Origin: DATCHW01 sp036508135
Lineage (GTDB): Bacteria > Bacteroidota > Ignavibacteria > Tepidaquicellales > Tepidaquicellaceae
DNA: 64,000 bases
Direction of reading: 5' to 3'
NCBI GenBank assembly: GCA_036508135.1
Contig: DATCHW010000015.1
Coordinates: 124,001 to 188,000 of the forward strand
The position numbers and the translations under genes are program-made. Positions 47,826 through 56,456 of this stretch are shown here, piece after piece. Under the pieces are notes generated by a model that saw only the letters and a list, made by a program, of their open reading frames with translations, was not told where the DNA came from and did no database searches. The first letter of the stretch is position 1. The number at the start of each line of letters is the position of its first letter.

Positions 47826-47997
47826 ACAAATGTACAGATTTTAGTATTTGTTGAAAGACATCGCGACTTGTCCTGTTGGCATGAATCTTTGATCTTAATT
47901 AGTTATTGTATTTTCAAAATTTTATATCGGAACGCATTCCGAATATACTAAACTTAATATTGCAGAAATAAAATATGTTAAAACCAATAAGAAATAA
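47826..47997 (+). pseudogene. Decayed HigB-like toxin gene
   Basis: Immediately before higA the sequence translates, in two frames joined by a shift near 47930, into pieces of a HigB mRNA-interferase toxin: a start-like 'FVERHRD...W' (compare the usual EKHPDA...W pattern) and a well-matched end 'YIGTHSEYTKLNIAEI' (compare the usual FIGTHAEYDKI end). The central part, about 50 codons, is missing. The end overlaps the start of higA by 23 bases, as expected for a HigBA operon. It cannot make a working toxin. The match was made by eye. Confidence 0.55.
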
Positions 47998-48334
47998 TAA
48001 AGATTATGAAAAAGCTCTTGAAAGAGTTTACTTTCTAATGCAAAAAGAATTAAAAAAAAATTCTACCGAATATGCCGAGCTTGAAATTCTTTCAATGTTA
48101 ATCGAAAAATATGAGGACGAAAAATATCCTATCGATGCACCTGACCCGATTGAAGCTATATTATTCAGAATGGAACAACTAAATTTGAATAAAACAGATT
48201 TAGCGAAAATTATCGGTTATAAAAGCCGTGTATCAGAAATATTAAATCGCAAAAGAAAACTAAACCTTGATATGATTCGAAAACTAAACACTGATCTGAA
48301 AATTCCTCTCGAAACATTAGTACATCGTTATTGA
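47975..48334 (+). CDS. higA: HigA-type antitoxin (HTH)
   Basis: A 119-residue DNA-binding antitoxin. The N-terminal half is helical (RNNKDYEKALERVYFLM...), and the C-terminal half is an XRE-type helix-turn-helix (about residues 72-110, NKTDLAKIIGYKSRVSEILN). This reversed arrangement, with HTH at the C-terminus, is the HigA family, which represses its own promoter and neutralises HigB. The matching toxin upstream is broken (47826-47997), so this is an orphan antitoxin. It could still protect against HigB from another locus. Confidence 0.85.
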   Translation: MLKPIRNNKDYEKALERVYFLMQKELKKNSTEYAELEILSMLIEKYEDEKYPIDAPDPIEAILFRMEQLNLNKTDLAKIIGYKSRVSEILNRKRKLNLDMIRKLNTDLKIPLETLVHRY

Positions 48335-48745
48335 CTTTCCATCTTTCCGAATTGGGTTTCTGTCCTTTTAAATTTTGTAAGAATAATTTCTGCCGTTGCT
48401 GATGTGTCTGCCCTTGCCGGTGCTCCTTCACTCTTTATGTTCGCCCGCCGTGGAGTTTGTCTCATAACTCAAAATTCTTTGTAACCGCAGAGCCTGTCCC
48501 GACTCGTCAGGATCTTCAGCCTGCGAAATCAGAAAATAAACGCAACCTAAAGAGTTGCGACTACTGAAAAAAATAACTTTTGAGACGAACGCCGTGTAGG
48601 GGAGGATTAAAGTGAAACACCAACAGCAATTTAAAAACTGTATGACCCGGAGGGTGCCCCCATCTCGGCAGCTTGAATGATAAAAATTCAAGATTATGCA
48701 TAAGAAAAAGAAAATAATTATCCTTGAAGAATCTAATAATATTTT
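48335..48745. repeat. Intergenic repeat-rich region before the AAA ATPase
   Basis: It holds a 47-bp segment (48407-48453) repeated at 49968-50014 with about 8 differences, a TTGTAACCGCAGAGC half of the repeat seen twice at 44145-44246, and a small hairpin CGCAAC...GTTGCG (about 48541-48559). The open frames on either strand here are repeat translations. It reads as an accumulation of family repeats between two accessory genes. Confidence 0.7.
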
Positions 48746-48790
48746 ATACCTTTAGGTATAATACCTATTGGTATAATACCATATGGTATA
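48746..48790 (+). promoter_or_regulatory. Three tandem 15-bp palindromic units upstream of the AAA ATPase
   Basis: Units 48746-48760, 48761-48775 and 48776-48790 each have the form ATACC-n5-GTATA, so each forms TATACC-N4-GGTATA palindromes; the central bases are TTTA, TATT and ATAT. The array ends 26 bases before the ATG of the ATPase. The joints read TATAAT, which could act as -10 boxes. It looks like a repressor operator or autoregulatory site; binding by the ATPase's own C-terminal winged helix is speculation. Confidence 0.75.
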
Positions 48791-48816
48791 ATGTTGATAA
48801 TTTAAAATAATTTGTT

Positions 48817-49947
48817 ATGAAAGAATCACCTTTTAAATACGGTTCAATTGTTAGTTCTAAGTTCTTTACAAATAGAGAAGTGGAGTTGAATCGCTTAAAA
48901 AGCAACTTCCTGAGCGGAATAAATACCATAATAATCGCACCCCGCAGATGGGGAAAGTCTTCTTTGATCGAAAAAGCTGTAAATGAATTACTTTCCGAAA
49001 ACACCGGCATTATCCCTGTTACACTGGATTTATTTACGGTAAATTCAGAAAAAGAATTTTACGAGAAATATTCTAAAGAGATTATTAAAGCAACCTCTAA
49101 AGGGGTCAAAGAATGGTTGAATGATGCAAAAAGGTTTTTTAAAACAGTAATCCCTAAATTCCATTATAGTCCTTTGCCGGAACAGGATTTTTCACTTTCC
49201 TTAGATTGGAACGATACCGATAATTATACCGAAGATATCCTTGACCTGCCCGAAAGGATTGCTGTTAAAAAGAAAATTAAAATTGTTGTGTGTATAGATG
49301 AGTTTCAGAATCTCGCACAAATAAATAACTTTCTTACGCTTGAAAAAAAATTACGCTCTATTTGGCAAAAGCACAAAAATACAACTTATTGCCTGTATGG
49401 AAGCAAAAGACATATGATGGCAGACTTATTTAATTCATCTTCAAAACCTTTTTATCGTTTTGGAGATATTTTATTTCTTGATAAAATTTCAAAGGAAAAA
49501 TGGATTACGTTTATTACCAGGTCTTTTATTTTAACAGGAAAAAAAATCCCGGCTGATGCCGCCCTTGAGATACCGGAACTTATGCAATGCCACCCCTGGT
49601 ACGTTCAACAATTATCACACTATACATGGGAGCTGACGGAAAAAATTGCATCCAAAAAAGAAGTATCAAAAGCACTGGATTTATTGATAAGAACTAATTC
49701 TCCTCTATACATAAGAGATTGTGAAAATTTAAGCAATACACAACTTAATTTATTGAAAGCTATTGCATCGGGGGAAACTCAATTAATGTCTTTTGATGTT
49801 ATGCAAAAATTCAATCTTGGCACACCAAGAAATGTAACGAAAAACAGAGACATCTTATTCAAAAATGATTTTATTGATTTCTCAAAGAAAAATATTTTAT
49901 TTGTTGACCCGGCTTTTGAATTATGGTTTAAAAAAGAATATTTATGA
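48817..49947 (+). CDS. AAA family ATPase (archaeal-type/STAND-like) with C-terminal winged helix
   Basis: A 376-residue P-loop ATPase of the family common in Bacteroidota, Chlorobi and archaea. It begins with the motif FFTNREVELNRLK, then Walker A at A41-S49 (APRRWGKSS), Walker B at about residues 155-165 (KIVVCIDEFQNL), a sensor-like segment GSKRHMM, and a C-terminal winged-helix part (about 300-370) ending in FVDPAFELWFKKE. The biological function of the family is unknown; members often come in many copies and look mobile or self-regulating. It is preceded by a tandem palindrome array, and a 47-bp repeat lies on each side of the gene. Confidence 0.85.
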   Translation: MKESPFKYGSIVSSKFFTNREVELNRLKSNFLSGINTIIIAPRRWGKSSLIEKAVNELLSENTGIIPVTLDLFTVNSEKEFYEKYSKEIIKATSKGVKEWLNDAKRFFKTVIPKFHYSPLPEQDFSLSLDWNDTDNYTEDILDLPERIAVKKKIKIVVCIDEFQNLAQINNFLTLEKKLRSIWQKHKNTTYCLYGSKRHMMADLFNSSSKPFYRFGDILFLDKISKEKWITFITRSFILTGKKIPADAALEIPELMQCHPWYVQQLSHYTWELTEKIASKKEVSKALDLLIRTNSPLYIRDCENLSNTQLNLLKAIASGETQLMSFDVMQKFNLGTPRNVTKNRDILFKNDFIDFSKKNILFVDPAFELWFKKEYL

Positions 49948-50216
49948 TCTATTTATAGATTAGATTTTCTGCCCTTGTTGGTGCTCCTCCACTCTTTATG
50001 CCTGCCCACTGTGGCGGGGAGGATTTTAGCATCCCGTTAATTCGGGAAAGGATCTCGTTCATATTCTGTTATTGAGATTCTTCGCTTACACTCAGAATGA
50101 CAGGCGGAGAAAATAAATCGGCTTAGTTTTATCAGTTTTTTATACTGAAAAAGATGTAATCGGAGGCGGAATTATTGACGAGGTGATAACAAAATAATTG
50201 ATTGTGAATTATAAAT
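49948..50216. repeat. Right end of the accessory island: repeats and mnmA-tail copy
   Basis: Three elements: a 47-bp segment (49968-50014) matching 48407-48453; a half-element at about 50074-50102 (GAGATTCTTCGC...TCAGAATGAC) of the repeat also found at 57562-57588; and at 50130-50196 a copy of the mnmA 3' end. The copy encodes VFYTEKDVIGGGIIDEVITK and a stop, 14 of 18 aligned residues like the MnmA tail with several synonymous changes. Confidence 0.85.
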
Positions 50217-50954
50217 CTAATTGACTCTTTTGTCAGTCCTGTTCAGGAAACTCCTTATTAATTCATCTTTTGTCTCTACAAGTTCCTTTGGTGTACCGTG
50301 AAAATATATTTTACCCTCATGCATCATTGCCACTTTATCTGCAACGTCATATACGGAAAAAATATCGTGAGTTACTACTACAGAAGTTACTTTCAATTTA
50401 TCCCCAAGTTCTTTTATTAAGTCATCTATAGCATCGCTCATCACCGGGTCAAGTCCGGTTGTAGGTTCATCATACAAGATATATTCAGGGTCAGTAGCAA
50501 GGCTTCTTGCAAGGGAGACTCTTTTTTTCATTCCACCCGATAAATCAGAGGGTCTCATTTTTTCAGTTCCGGGTAACCCGACGAGTTCAAGTTTTTCTGC
50601 AACTATCTTTTTAATTTCGGAAGGTTTCATTCTTGTATTTTCTTTTAAAGCAAGTCCGACGTTCTCTTCTACATTCATTGAGTCAAAAAGCGCAGCCCCC
50701 TGAAAGAGGAAACCAAATTTTGCTCTTAATTTGTATAACTCCTTCATTTTCATTTTAGCAAGATTCGCTCCTTCGATTAACACTTCACCTTCATCCGGAG
50801 TCATTAACCCGATAATATGTTTAAGCAGAACTGATTTTCCGCATCCACTTTGTCCGATTATTACAAGAGTTTCGCCTTTATTTATTGTAAGGTTCACACC
50901 TCGCAATACTTTGTTATCGTCAAATGACTTTTTTATATTTTTAATTTCTATCAT
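50217..50954 (-). CDS. mlaF: ABC transporter ATP-binding protein, MlaF-like
   Basis: A 245-residue ABC ATPase with Walker A GQSGCGKSVLL (residues 34-44), a Q-loop, the signature LSGGMKKR, Walker B EYILYDEPTTGLDP and H-loop VVTHD. The overall sequence, especially the segments LFQGAALFDSMNVEENV and YDEPTTGLDP, fits the MlaF/Ttg2A/Mkl subfamily that drives phospholipid or lipid transport between the membranes. The permease (MlaE) and MCE substrate-binding genes normally next to it are not in the window, so this is a detached ATPase gene. It converges with the mnmA-tail copy and is divergent from murI. Confidence 0.87.
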   Translation of the reverse strand: MIEIKNIKKSFDDNKVLRGVNLTINKGETLVIIGQSGCGKSVLLKHIIGLMTPDEGEVLIEGANLAKMKMKELYKLRAKFGFLFQGAALFDSMNVEENVGLALKENTRMKPSEIKKIVAEKLELVGLPGTEKMRPSDLSGGMKKRVSLARSLATDPEYILYDEPTTGLDPVMSDAIDDLIKELGDKLKVTSVVVTHDIFSVYDVADKVAMMHEGKIYFHGTPKELVETKDELIRSFLNRTDKRVN

Positions 50955-51058
50955 ACAGCTTGTTTTACCTCTCTAATAAATCATTATTAAATCTAAATCT
51001 TCATTTCAATAATATGACAAATTAACTATCTTTATTGATAATTTAAACTTACATAATA

Positions 51059-51874
51059 TTGACAGTTAAGAATTTACATAGGAAACCGATTGGAGTATTT
51101 GATTCAGGTATCGGAGGACTTACGGTTGCAAAATCATTGTTTGAATTATTACCTAATGAAAACATAATCTATCTCGGTGATACTGCAAGATTACCTTACG
51201 GGTCAAAATCAAAAGAAACTGTAATTCTCTATTCTATAGAATGTCTAAAATTCCTGCTTTCTAAAAATGTTAAAATGATAGTCGTAGCTTGTAACACTGC
51301 TTCTTCAGTTGCAGTCCCTTTCCTGCAGAAAATAACAAAAGTACCTGTAACCGGTGTGATTACACCCGGAGCAAAGGCAGCAGTGAATAACTCAAAGAAT
51401 AAAAAAATAGGTGTGATAGGAACACTTGGTACGGTGAAAAGCAAATCTTACAATAAACAAGTTCACAAATTTGATGAAGATTTCGAAATATACTCGCAAC
51501 CTTGCAGCCTTTTTGTTCAACTTGCGGAGGACGGCTGGACGGACAATAAAATTGCTATTCTAACGGCTCAGGAATATCTGAAAGGACTAAAAAAAATCAA
51601 TATAGATTCACTTATTCTCGGATGTACACATTACCCGATACTGAAGAAAACGATTAGTAAAGTTATGGGAAAAAATGTAAAACTGATTGATTCCGGTGAA
51701 GAAACGGCAAAAGAGGTGAAATTATTTCTTGAAGAAAATCATCTTCTCAACAGGCAAAAAGCAAAAGGGAAACATAAATTTTTTGTAACTGATTTTCCTA
51801 ATAATTTCAAAGTCATAAGCGAAAGATTCTTAGGGCAAAAAATTAAAGAAGTAAAAAAAGTAAAACTCCAATGA
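51059..51874 (+). CDS. murI: Glutamate racemase
   Basis: MurI makes D-glutamate for peptidoglycan. The 271-residue protein has the N-terminal motif GVFDSGIGGLTV (catalytic aspartate nearby), the first catalytic cysteine in VACNTASSVA, and the second in LGCTHYPIL. A TTG start is used (51059); no ATG is in the proper place and no strong ribosome site is seen. The stop overlaps the pyrE start (ATGA), so the two are co-translated. It opens a plus-strand run murI-pyrE-acyl-CoA dehydrogenase-ftsY-mutL. Confidence 0.94.
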   Translation: MTVKNLHRKPIGVFDSGIGGLTVAKSLFELLPNENIIYLGDTARLPYGSKSKETVILYSIECLKFLLSKNVKMIVVACNTASSVAVPFLQKITKVPVTGVITPGAKAAVNNSKNKKIGVIGTLGTVKSKSYNKQVHKFDEDFEIYSQPCSLFVQLAEDGWTDNKIAILTAQEYLKGLKKINIDSLILGCTHYPILKKTISKVMGKNVKLIDSGEETAKEVKLFLEENHLLNRQKAKGKHKFFVTDFPNNFKVISERFLGQKIKEVKKVKLQ

Positions 51875-52446
51875 CGGGCGAAGAAATTCTCGAAATATTT
51901 AAACGGACAGGAGCTCTTCTTGAAGGGCATTTTGTATTGACATCAGGATATCACAGTCCTCATTATTTTCAGTGCGCTAAAGTTCTGCAGTTCCCCGAAT
52001 ACAATGTTCTTTTTTCAAAACTGATTATTGATCATTTTAATGACAAAAAAATCGACGTTGTGATTTCCCCTGCTATAGGCGGTATAGTCCTTGGAACTGA
52101 AATAGGAAGACAATTGAATGTAAGAACGATTTTTGCCGAAAGAGAAAATGGGAAGATGATATTGAGACGCGGTTTCGATATATCGGAGAATGAAAATGTT
52201 TTAGTATGTGAGGATGTTGTAACTACAGGGGGCAGCGTAATCGAAGTGATTGAATTAATAAAAAGGTATAATGCAATTGCCGCAGGTGTTGGTTTTATAA
52301 TTGACAGAAGTAATGGAAAAGTAAATTTTGGAATAGAAAAATGCTCACTTGCTGAATTTGATGTAATAAAATTTAAACAGGAAGATGTTCCGGAATGGCT
52401 GGAAAAAATTCCTGTTACCAAACCGGGAAGCAGGAATTTGAAATAA
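51871..52446 (+). CDS. pyrE: Orotate phosphoribosyltransferase
   Basis: PyrE joins orotate to PRPP in pyrimidine synthesis, giving OMP. The 191-residue protein has the family start (GHFVLTSGYHSPHYFQCAK), catalytic Lys/Arg/Glu segment AERENGKMILRRGF, and the PRPP-binding motif VLVCEDVVTTGGSV. Family members of this size lack the second decarboxylase domain. Overlaps murI by 4 bases. The next gene starts 73 bases later, after a weakly structured AT-rich gap. Confidence 0.93.
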   Translation: MTGEEILEIFKRTGALLEGHFVLTSGYHSPHYFQCAKVLQFPEYNVLFSKLIIDHFNDKKIDVVISPAIGGIVLGTEIGRQLNVRTIFAERENGKMILRRGFDISENENVLVCEDVVTTGGSVIEVIELIKRYNAIAAGVGFIIDRSNGKVNFGIEKCSLAEFDVIKFKQEDVPEWLEKIPVTKPGSRNLK

Positions 52447-52519
52447 ACGTAAGATTGGTCTGTCCGGGTTATCCGGAATATTTCATTTGTATATAATAAG
52501 TTAATCAAATAAAAAAATA

Positions 52520-53665
52520 ATGGATTACAATTTTAACGAAAGAGAACTTGAAGTTCAAAAGCTGACGGCTGATTTCGCAAAAAACGAGATCACCCCCCTT
52601 ATTATGAAATACGACGAAACCCAGGAATTTCCATTCGAAATTACAAATAAGCTCGGAGAAATGGGTTTTATGGGAATCATATTTCCGGAGGAATACGGCG
52701 GTTCGAATTTCACAACTACGGAATATGCTATTATTATTGAAGAGATTTCAAAAATTGACCCGTCAATTGGATTAACGGTCGCCGCACATAACGGTCTCTG
52801 TACAAATCATATATTTATGTTCGGAAACAAACAGCAGAAGAAAAAATATCTTCCTGATCTTACATCCGGTAAAAAGCTTGGAGCATGGGGACTGACTGAA
52901 AACGATTCCGGAAGCGATGCAGGTGCTCTGCAGACCTTTGCTGAGAAGAAAAATGGCGACTATATTATTAACGGAACAAAAATGTTTATTACTCACGGCT
53001 CAGTGGGAGAAACAGCAGTGATAATTTCAGTAACCGATAAATCAAAAGGGAGCAAAGGCATCAGTGCATTTGTAATTGAAAAAGGAATGCCCGGATTTAA
53101 TGTAGGAAAAAAAGAAAATAAACTCGGTATGCGTGCTTCTGACACGGCAGAATTGATTTTCGATAATTTAAAAGTTCCTTTTGAAAATCTTCTTGGTAAT
53201 GAGGGTGAGGGATTTATTCAGGCTCTTAAAATTCTCGATGGCGGAAGAATTGCAATAGCAGCACTTTCGCTCGGAATTGCAGAAGGAGCACTTGATGCAA
53301 TAGTTAAATATTCAAAACAGCGCAAGCAATTTGGAAAATATCTCGCTGAATTCCAGGCAACACAATTCAAGATTGCGGAAATTGATACTGAAATACAGGC
53401 AGCTAAAGCTATGGTATATAAAGCTGCATATCTGAAAGAACAAGGGAAAGATATAAACCTCGCATCTTCAATTGCAAAATATTATTCGAGCGAAATAGCA
53501 GTAAAAGCTACAAACGAAGCGATTCAGGTTCATGGCGGATACGGATTCAGTAAGGAATTTCCTGTAGAAAAACTTTACAGGGATGTAAAACTTATGACTA
53601 TCGGTGAAGGAACTTCTGAGGTCCAGAAAATGATAATTGCAAAGAATATCATTAATTTGTATTAA
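52520..53665 (+). CDS. Acyl-CoA dehydrogenase
   Basis: An FAD enzyme that oxidises acyl-CoA to trans-2-enoyl-CoA. The 381-residue chain has the N-terminal helical part, the FAD/middle segment (GAWGLTENDSGSDAGALQT), and the C-terminal helical domain. The catalytic base of the short-chain type is the glutamate in TIGEGTSEVQKM near the C-terminus, and VHGGYGFSKEFP is intact. The sequence fits butyryl/short-chain and glutaryl-like members; the exact chain length cannot be read. It lies between pyrE and ftsY in the plus-strand run, 17 bases before ftsY. Confidence 0.93.
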   Translation: MDYNFNERELEVQKLTADFAKNEITPLIMKYDETQEFPFEITNKLGEMGFMGIIFPEEYGGSNFTTTEYAIIIEEISKIDPSIGLTVAAHNGLCTNHIFMFGNKQQKKKYLPDLTSGKKLGAWGLTENDSGSDAGALQTFAEKKNGDYIINGTKMFITHGSVGETAVIISVTDKSKGSKGISAFVIEKGMPGFNVGKKENKLGMRASDTAELIFDNLKVPFENLLGNEGEGFIQALKILDGGRIAIAALSLGIAEGALDAIVKYSKQRKQFGKYLAEFQATQFKIAEIDTEIQAAKAMVYKAAYLKEQGKDINLASSIAKYYSSEIAVKATNEAIQVHGGYGFSKEFPVEKLYRDVKLMTIGEGTSEVQKMIIAKNIINLY

Positions 53666-53682
53666 AATTAAATTTTAACGTA

Positions 53683-54636
53683 GTGTCATTTTTAGATAAA
53701 ATTGGTTTCAATAAATTAAAGCAAGGTCTCACAAAAACAAAAGAAGACCTTTTCGGAAAAGTTAACAGGCTTATCAATGCCAGGAAAAAGATAGATAGTG
53801 AATTTCTCGCGGAACTTGAAGAGATTTTTATTCTTTCCGATATGGGTTATGATACTTCAGAAAAACTAATCTCAAATATAAAAGAGCGAACACGCGAAGA
53901 TAAATATGAAGATGAAGACGAACTGAATAGAATAATCAGCGAAGAGATTAAAAAAGTTTTTGAAGAACCGGATACTGAATTTAAAGCATTCGATTTCAAT
54001 TCGGGCAAAAAACCTTACGTGATAATGATAGTAGGAGTGAATGGTGTAGGAAAAACCACATCCATCGGCAAACTTGCATATAATTTCAAGAAAGCCGGTA
54101 AGAGTGTTCTTATCGGATCTGCCGACACATATCGCGCTGCTGCAAATGAACAGCTTGAAATATGGGCTAACCGGGCAGGCGTCGAAATCGTACAGAACCC
54201 AAAATCAAATGACCCAGCTTCAGTCGCTTACGATACTCTCAACGCTGCTGTGAATAGAGAAATTGATGTGGTAATAATTGATACTGCAGGAAGACTGCAT
54301 AACAAATCCCATCTTATGGAGGAACTAAAAAAATTGAAACGCGTGATGCAGAAAGTAATTCCTGATTCACCTCACGAAACATTTATTGTAATTGATGCAA
54401 CCACAGGTCAGAACGGTCTGAATCAGGCAAAAGAATTTTCAAGTATTCTCGACGGTTTAACCGGAATAATTCTTACAAAACTTGATGGTACTGCGAAAGG
54501 CGGTATAGTAATTAAGATCAGTAATGAATTGAAAATACCCGTAAGATTTATTGGTGTCGGAGAACAGATTGATGACTTGCAGGTTTTTGAACGGGATAAA
54601 TTCGTAGAAGCATTATTTGAACGACAGGAATCATAA
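53683..54636 (+). CDS. ftsY: Signal recognition particle receptor FtsY
   Basis: FtsY docks the SRP-ribosome complex at the membrane and hydrolyses GTP. The 317-residue protein is the short NG form, without the long acidic A domain of E. coli. It has the N domain (residues 1-95), and the G domain with G1 GVNGVGKTTSIGKLAY, the DTYRAAA insertion, G3 DTAGRLHN, and G4 TKLDGTAKGG. The start is GTG. Its TAA shares one base with the ATG of mutL, so translation is coupled. Confidence 0.94.
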   Translation: MSFLDKIGFNKLKQGLTKTKEDLFGKVNRLINARKKIDSEFLAELEEIFILSDMGYDTSEKLISNIKERTREDKYEDEDELNRIISEEIKKVFEEPDTEFKAFDFNSGKKPYVIMIVGVNGVGKTTSIGKLAYNFKKAGKSVLIGSADTYRAAANEQLEIWANRAGVEIVQNPKSNDPASVAYDTLNAAVNREIDVVIIDTAGRLHNKSHLMEELKKLKRVMQKVIPDSPHETFIVIDATTGQNGLNQAKEFSSILDGLTGIILTKLDGTAKGGIVIKISNELKIPVRFIGVGEQIDDLQVFERDKFVEALFERQES

Positions 54637-56456
54637 TGCCCGGGCTGATTAAAATATTGTCTTCTGCACTTTCAAACCGTATCGCTGCCGGCGAAGTTGT
54701 AGGCAGACCTGAATCGGTAGTTAAGGAACTTGTGGAAAATTCAATCGATTCCGGTGCCTCTGAAATTACGGTAATAATTTCCGGTGCGGGAAAAAATCTT
54801 GTACAGGTTATCGATAACGGGAGCGGAATGAACGAAGATGATGCGAAAATGTGCTTCAGCCGCCACTCTACGAGCAAGATATCTACTTACGAAGATTTAG
54901 AGCATATTTCCACACTCGGTTTCAGGGGAGAGGCGTTAGCATCAATTTGCTCAGTATCGCAGGTTGAAATGAAAACAAAAGCCGTTGGAGAAGATCTCGG
55001 CACTTTAATCCGTATCGAAGGTAATGATACGAAAGAAGTTTCTAAAACAAGCTGTCAAAGAGGCACTTCAATTTCAGTTAAAAATTTATTTTATAATACT
55101 CCCGGCAGAAGAAATTTTTTAAAATCAGATCCGACGGAGTTTCGTCATATTTACGAAACATTCATAAAACTTGCAATTTCTAATTATGACAAATTTTTCA
55201 AACTAATTAATAATGATAATATAGTTTTTAATCTGAAACCCGATGATCAGTATGGTAGATTGAGTGATATTTTTACGGAAGACTCCGTTAAGTCATTGAT
55301 TCCGATTTATTCAGGAAATAATCTTATCCGGATTTCGGGATTTATTTCGATGCCCGGCTTCGTTAAGAAAACAAAACCCGAACAATATTTCTATCTGAAC
55401 GGAAGATTCTTTACAAATAAAAATCTGAACTATGCCGTTTATTCAGGTTATGATGATTTGATTGAGAAAGGAAATTATCCGTCATTCTTTCTGTTTATTG
55501 ATATAAATCCTGAGAAAGTAGATGTAAATGTTCATCCTTCAAAACTTGAAGTGAAGTTTGAAGATGAAGGTGCAGTATTCGGATTCCTGAGAAAAGCAAT
55601 AAGGGAAGCCCTCGGAGCACAGGATTTAATTTTCAGCGTCGGCTTCACTCCTGAAAATCCGCAGATTGGAATTCCGAAGTTCGATTTCAAAAAAGATGAA
55701 GGAAATTTTCAAAAGAATGATTCCGTATTAAAAAGTGTTCAATCTCAATTCAAGCCTGATTCGAATCAGCCTCGCAAGATACATTCTATTTTTGAAGCAT
55801 CTAAAGTTTTTCAACCTCAGGAAAATATTCCGGAAGAAAAAGAAACAAACAAAAATATTTTTGAACATTCAAAAAAATCCGAGGCAGAATTTTTTAGTGT
55901 CTGGCAATATATGAATAAATATATTATGTGCCAGACTGAAACGGGCTTGATGATATTAGACCAGCATGCCGCACACGAACGTATACTATACGAAAAAGCA
56001 GTTATTGCTCTTGATACCCAAGCCCCCTTTTCACAGCAGCTTCTTGTTCCGATAGATATCAACCTGACCAAAATCGATTTTCAAATTGCACTTTCATTGT
56101 TAGAGGAAATGCAGAATCTCGGATTCAATTTTACAGTTACAAAAGATGATATCATTCATCTCACCGGAATTCCTTCTGATGTGAGAATCGGGGATGAAAG
56201 AAAAATCTTTCAGGAACTTATCGACCAATATAAAGAATTTGAATTGACTCTTAAACTCGACAAGCGGGATAACCTTGCAAAATCTTATGCTTGTAAAGGA
56301 GCAATAAAAACCGGTGATAAACTCAATCGGGATGAGATGATAAATCTGATTGATGCTTTATTCATAACAATAATGCCATATGTCTGCCCTCATGGAAGAC
56401 CGACAATTATTCGCATCACCACGGAAGAACTGGATAAACGCTTCAGCAGAACGTAG
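54636..56456 (+). CDS. mutL: DNA mismatch repair protein MutL
   Basis: MutL couples MutS mismatch recognition to strand removal. The 606-residue protein has the GHKL ATPase domain (residues 1-330: VKELVENSIDSGA, DNGSGM, GFRGEAL) and a C-terminal domain. The latter keeps the endonuclease motifs DQHA-x2-E-x4-E (DQHAAHERILYE), ACKGA and CPHGRPT, so this MutL should nick DNA itself; no mutH is expected. A flexible, charged linker lies between about residues 340 and 420. Its start shares one base with the ftsY stop. It ends the plus-strand run. Confidence 0.95.
   Translation: MPGLIKILSSALSNRIAAGEVVGRPESVVKELVENSIDSGASEITVIISGAGKNLVQVIDNGSGMNEDDAKMCFSRHSTSKISTYEDLEHISTLGFRGEALASICSVSQVEMKTKAVGEDLGTLIRIEGNDTKEVSKTSCQRGTSISVKNLFYNTPGRRNFLKSDPTEFRHIYETFIKLAISNYDKFFKLINNDNIVFNLKPDDQYGRLSDIFTEDSVKSLIPIYSGNNLIRISGFISMPGFVKKTKPEQYFYLNGRFFTNKNLNYAVYSGYDDLIEKGNYPSFFLFIDINPEKVDVNVHPSKLEVKFEDEGAVFGFLRKAIREALGAQDLIFSVGFTPENPQIGIPKFDFKKDEGNFQKNDSVLKSVQSQFKPDSNQPRKIHSIFEASKVFQPQENIPEEKETNKNIFEHSKKSEAEFFSVWQYMNKYIMCQTETGLMILDQHAAHERILYEKAVIALDTQAPFSQQLLVPIDINLTKIDFQIALSLLEEMQNLGFNFTVTKDDIIHLTGIPSDVRIGDERKIFQELIDQYKEFELTLKLDKRDNLAKSYACKGAIKTGDKLNRDEMINLIDALFITIMPYVCPHGRPTIIRITTEELDKRFSRT

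Noticed and set aside
48428..48691. Minus-strand frames of 73-87 codons before the ATPase
   Set aside because: They translate family repeats and small hairpins, with no conserved domain and no start signals.
48746..48790. Possible CRISPR array
   Set aside because: Units of 15 bp are adjacent with no spacers, and no cas genes are present; the form is that of tandem operators.
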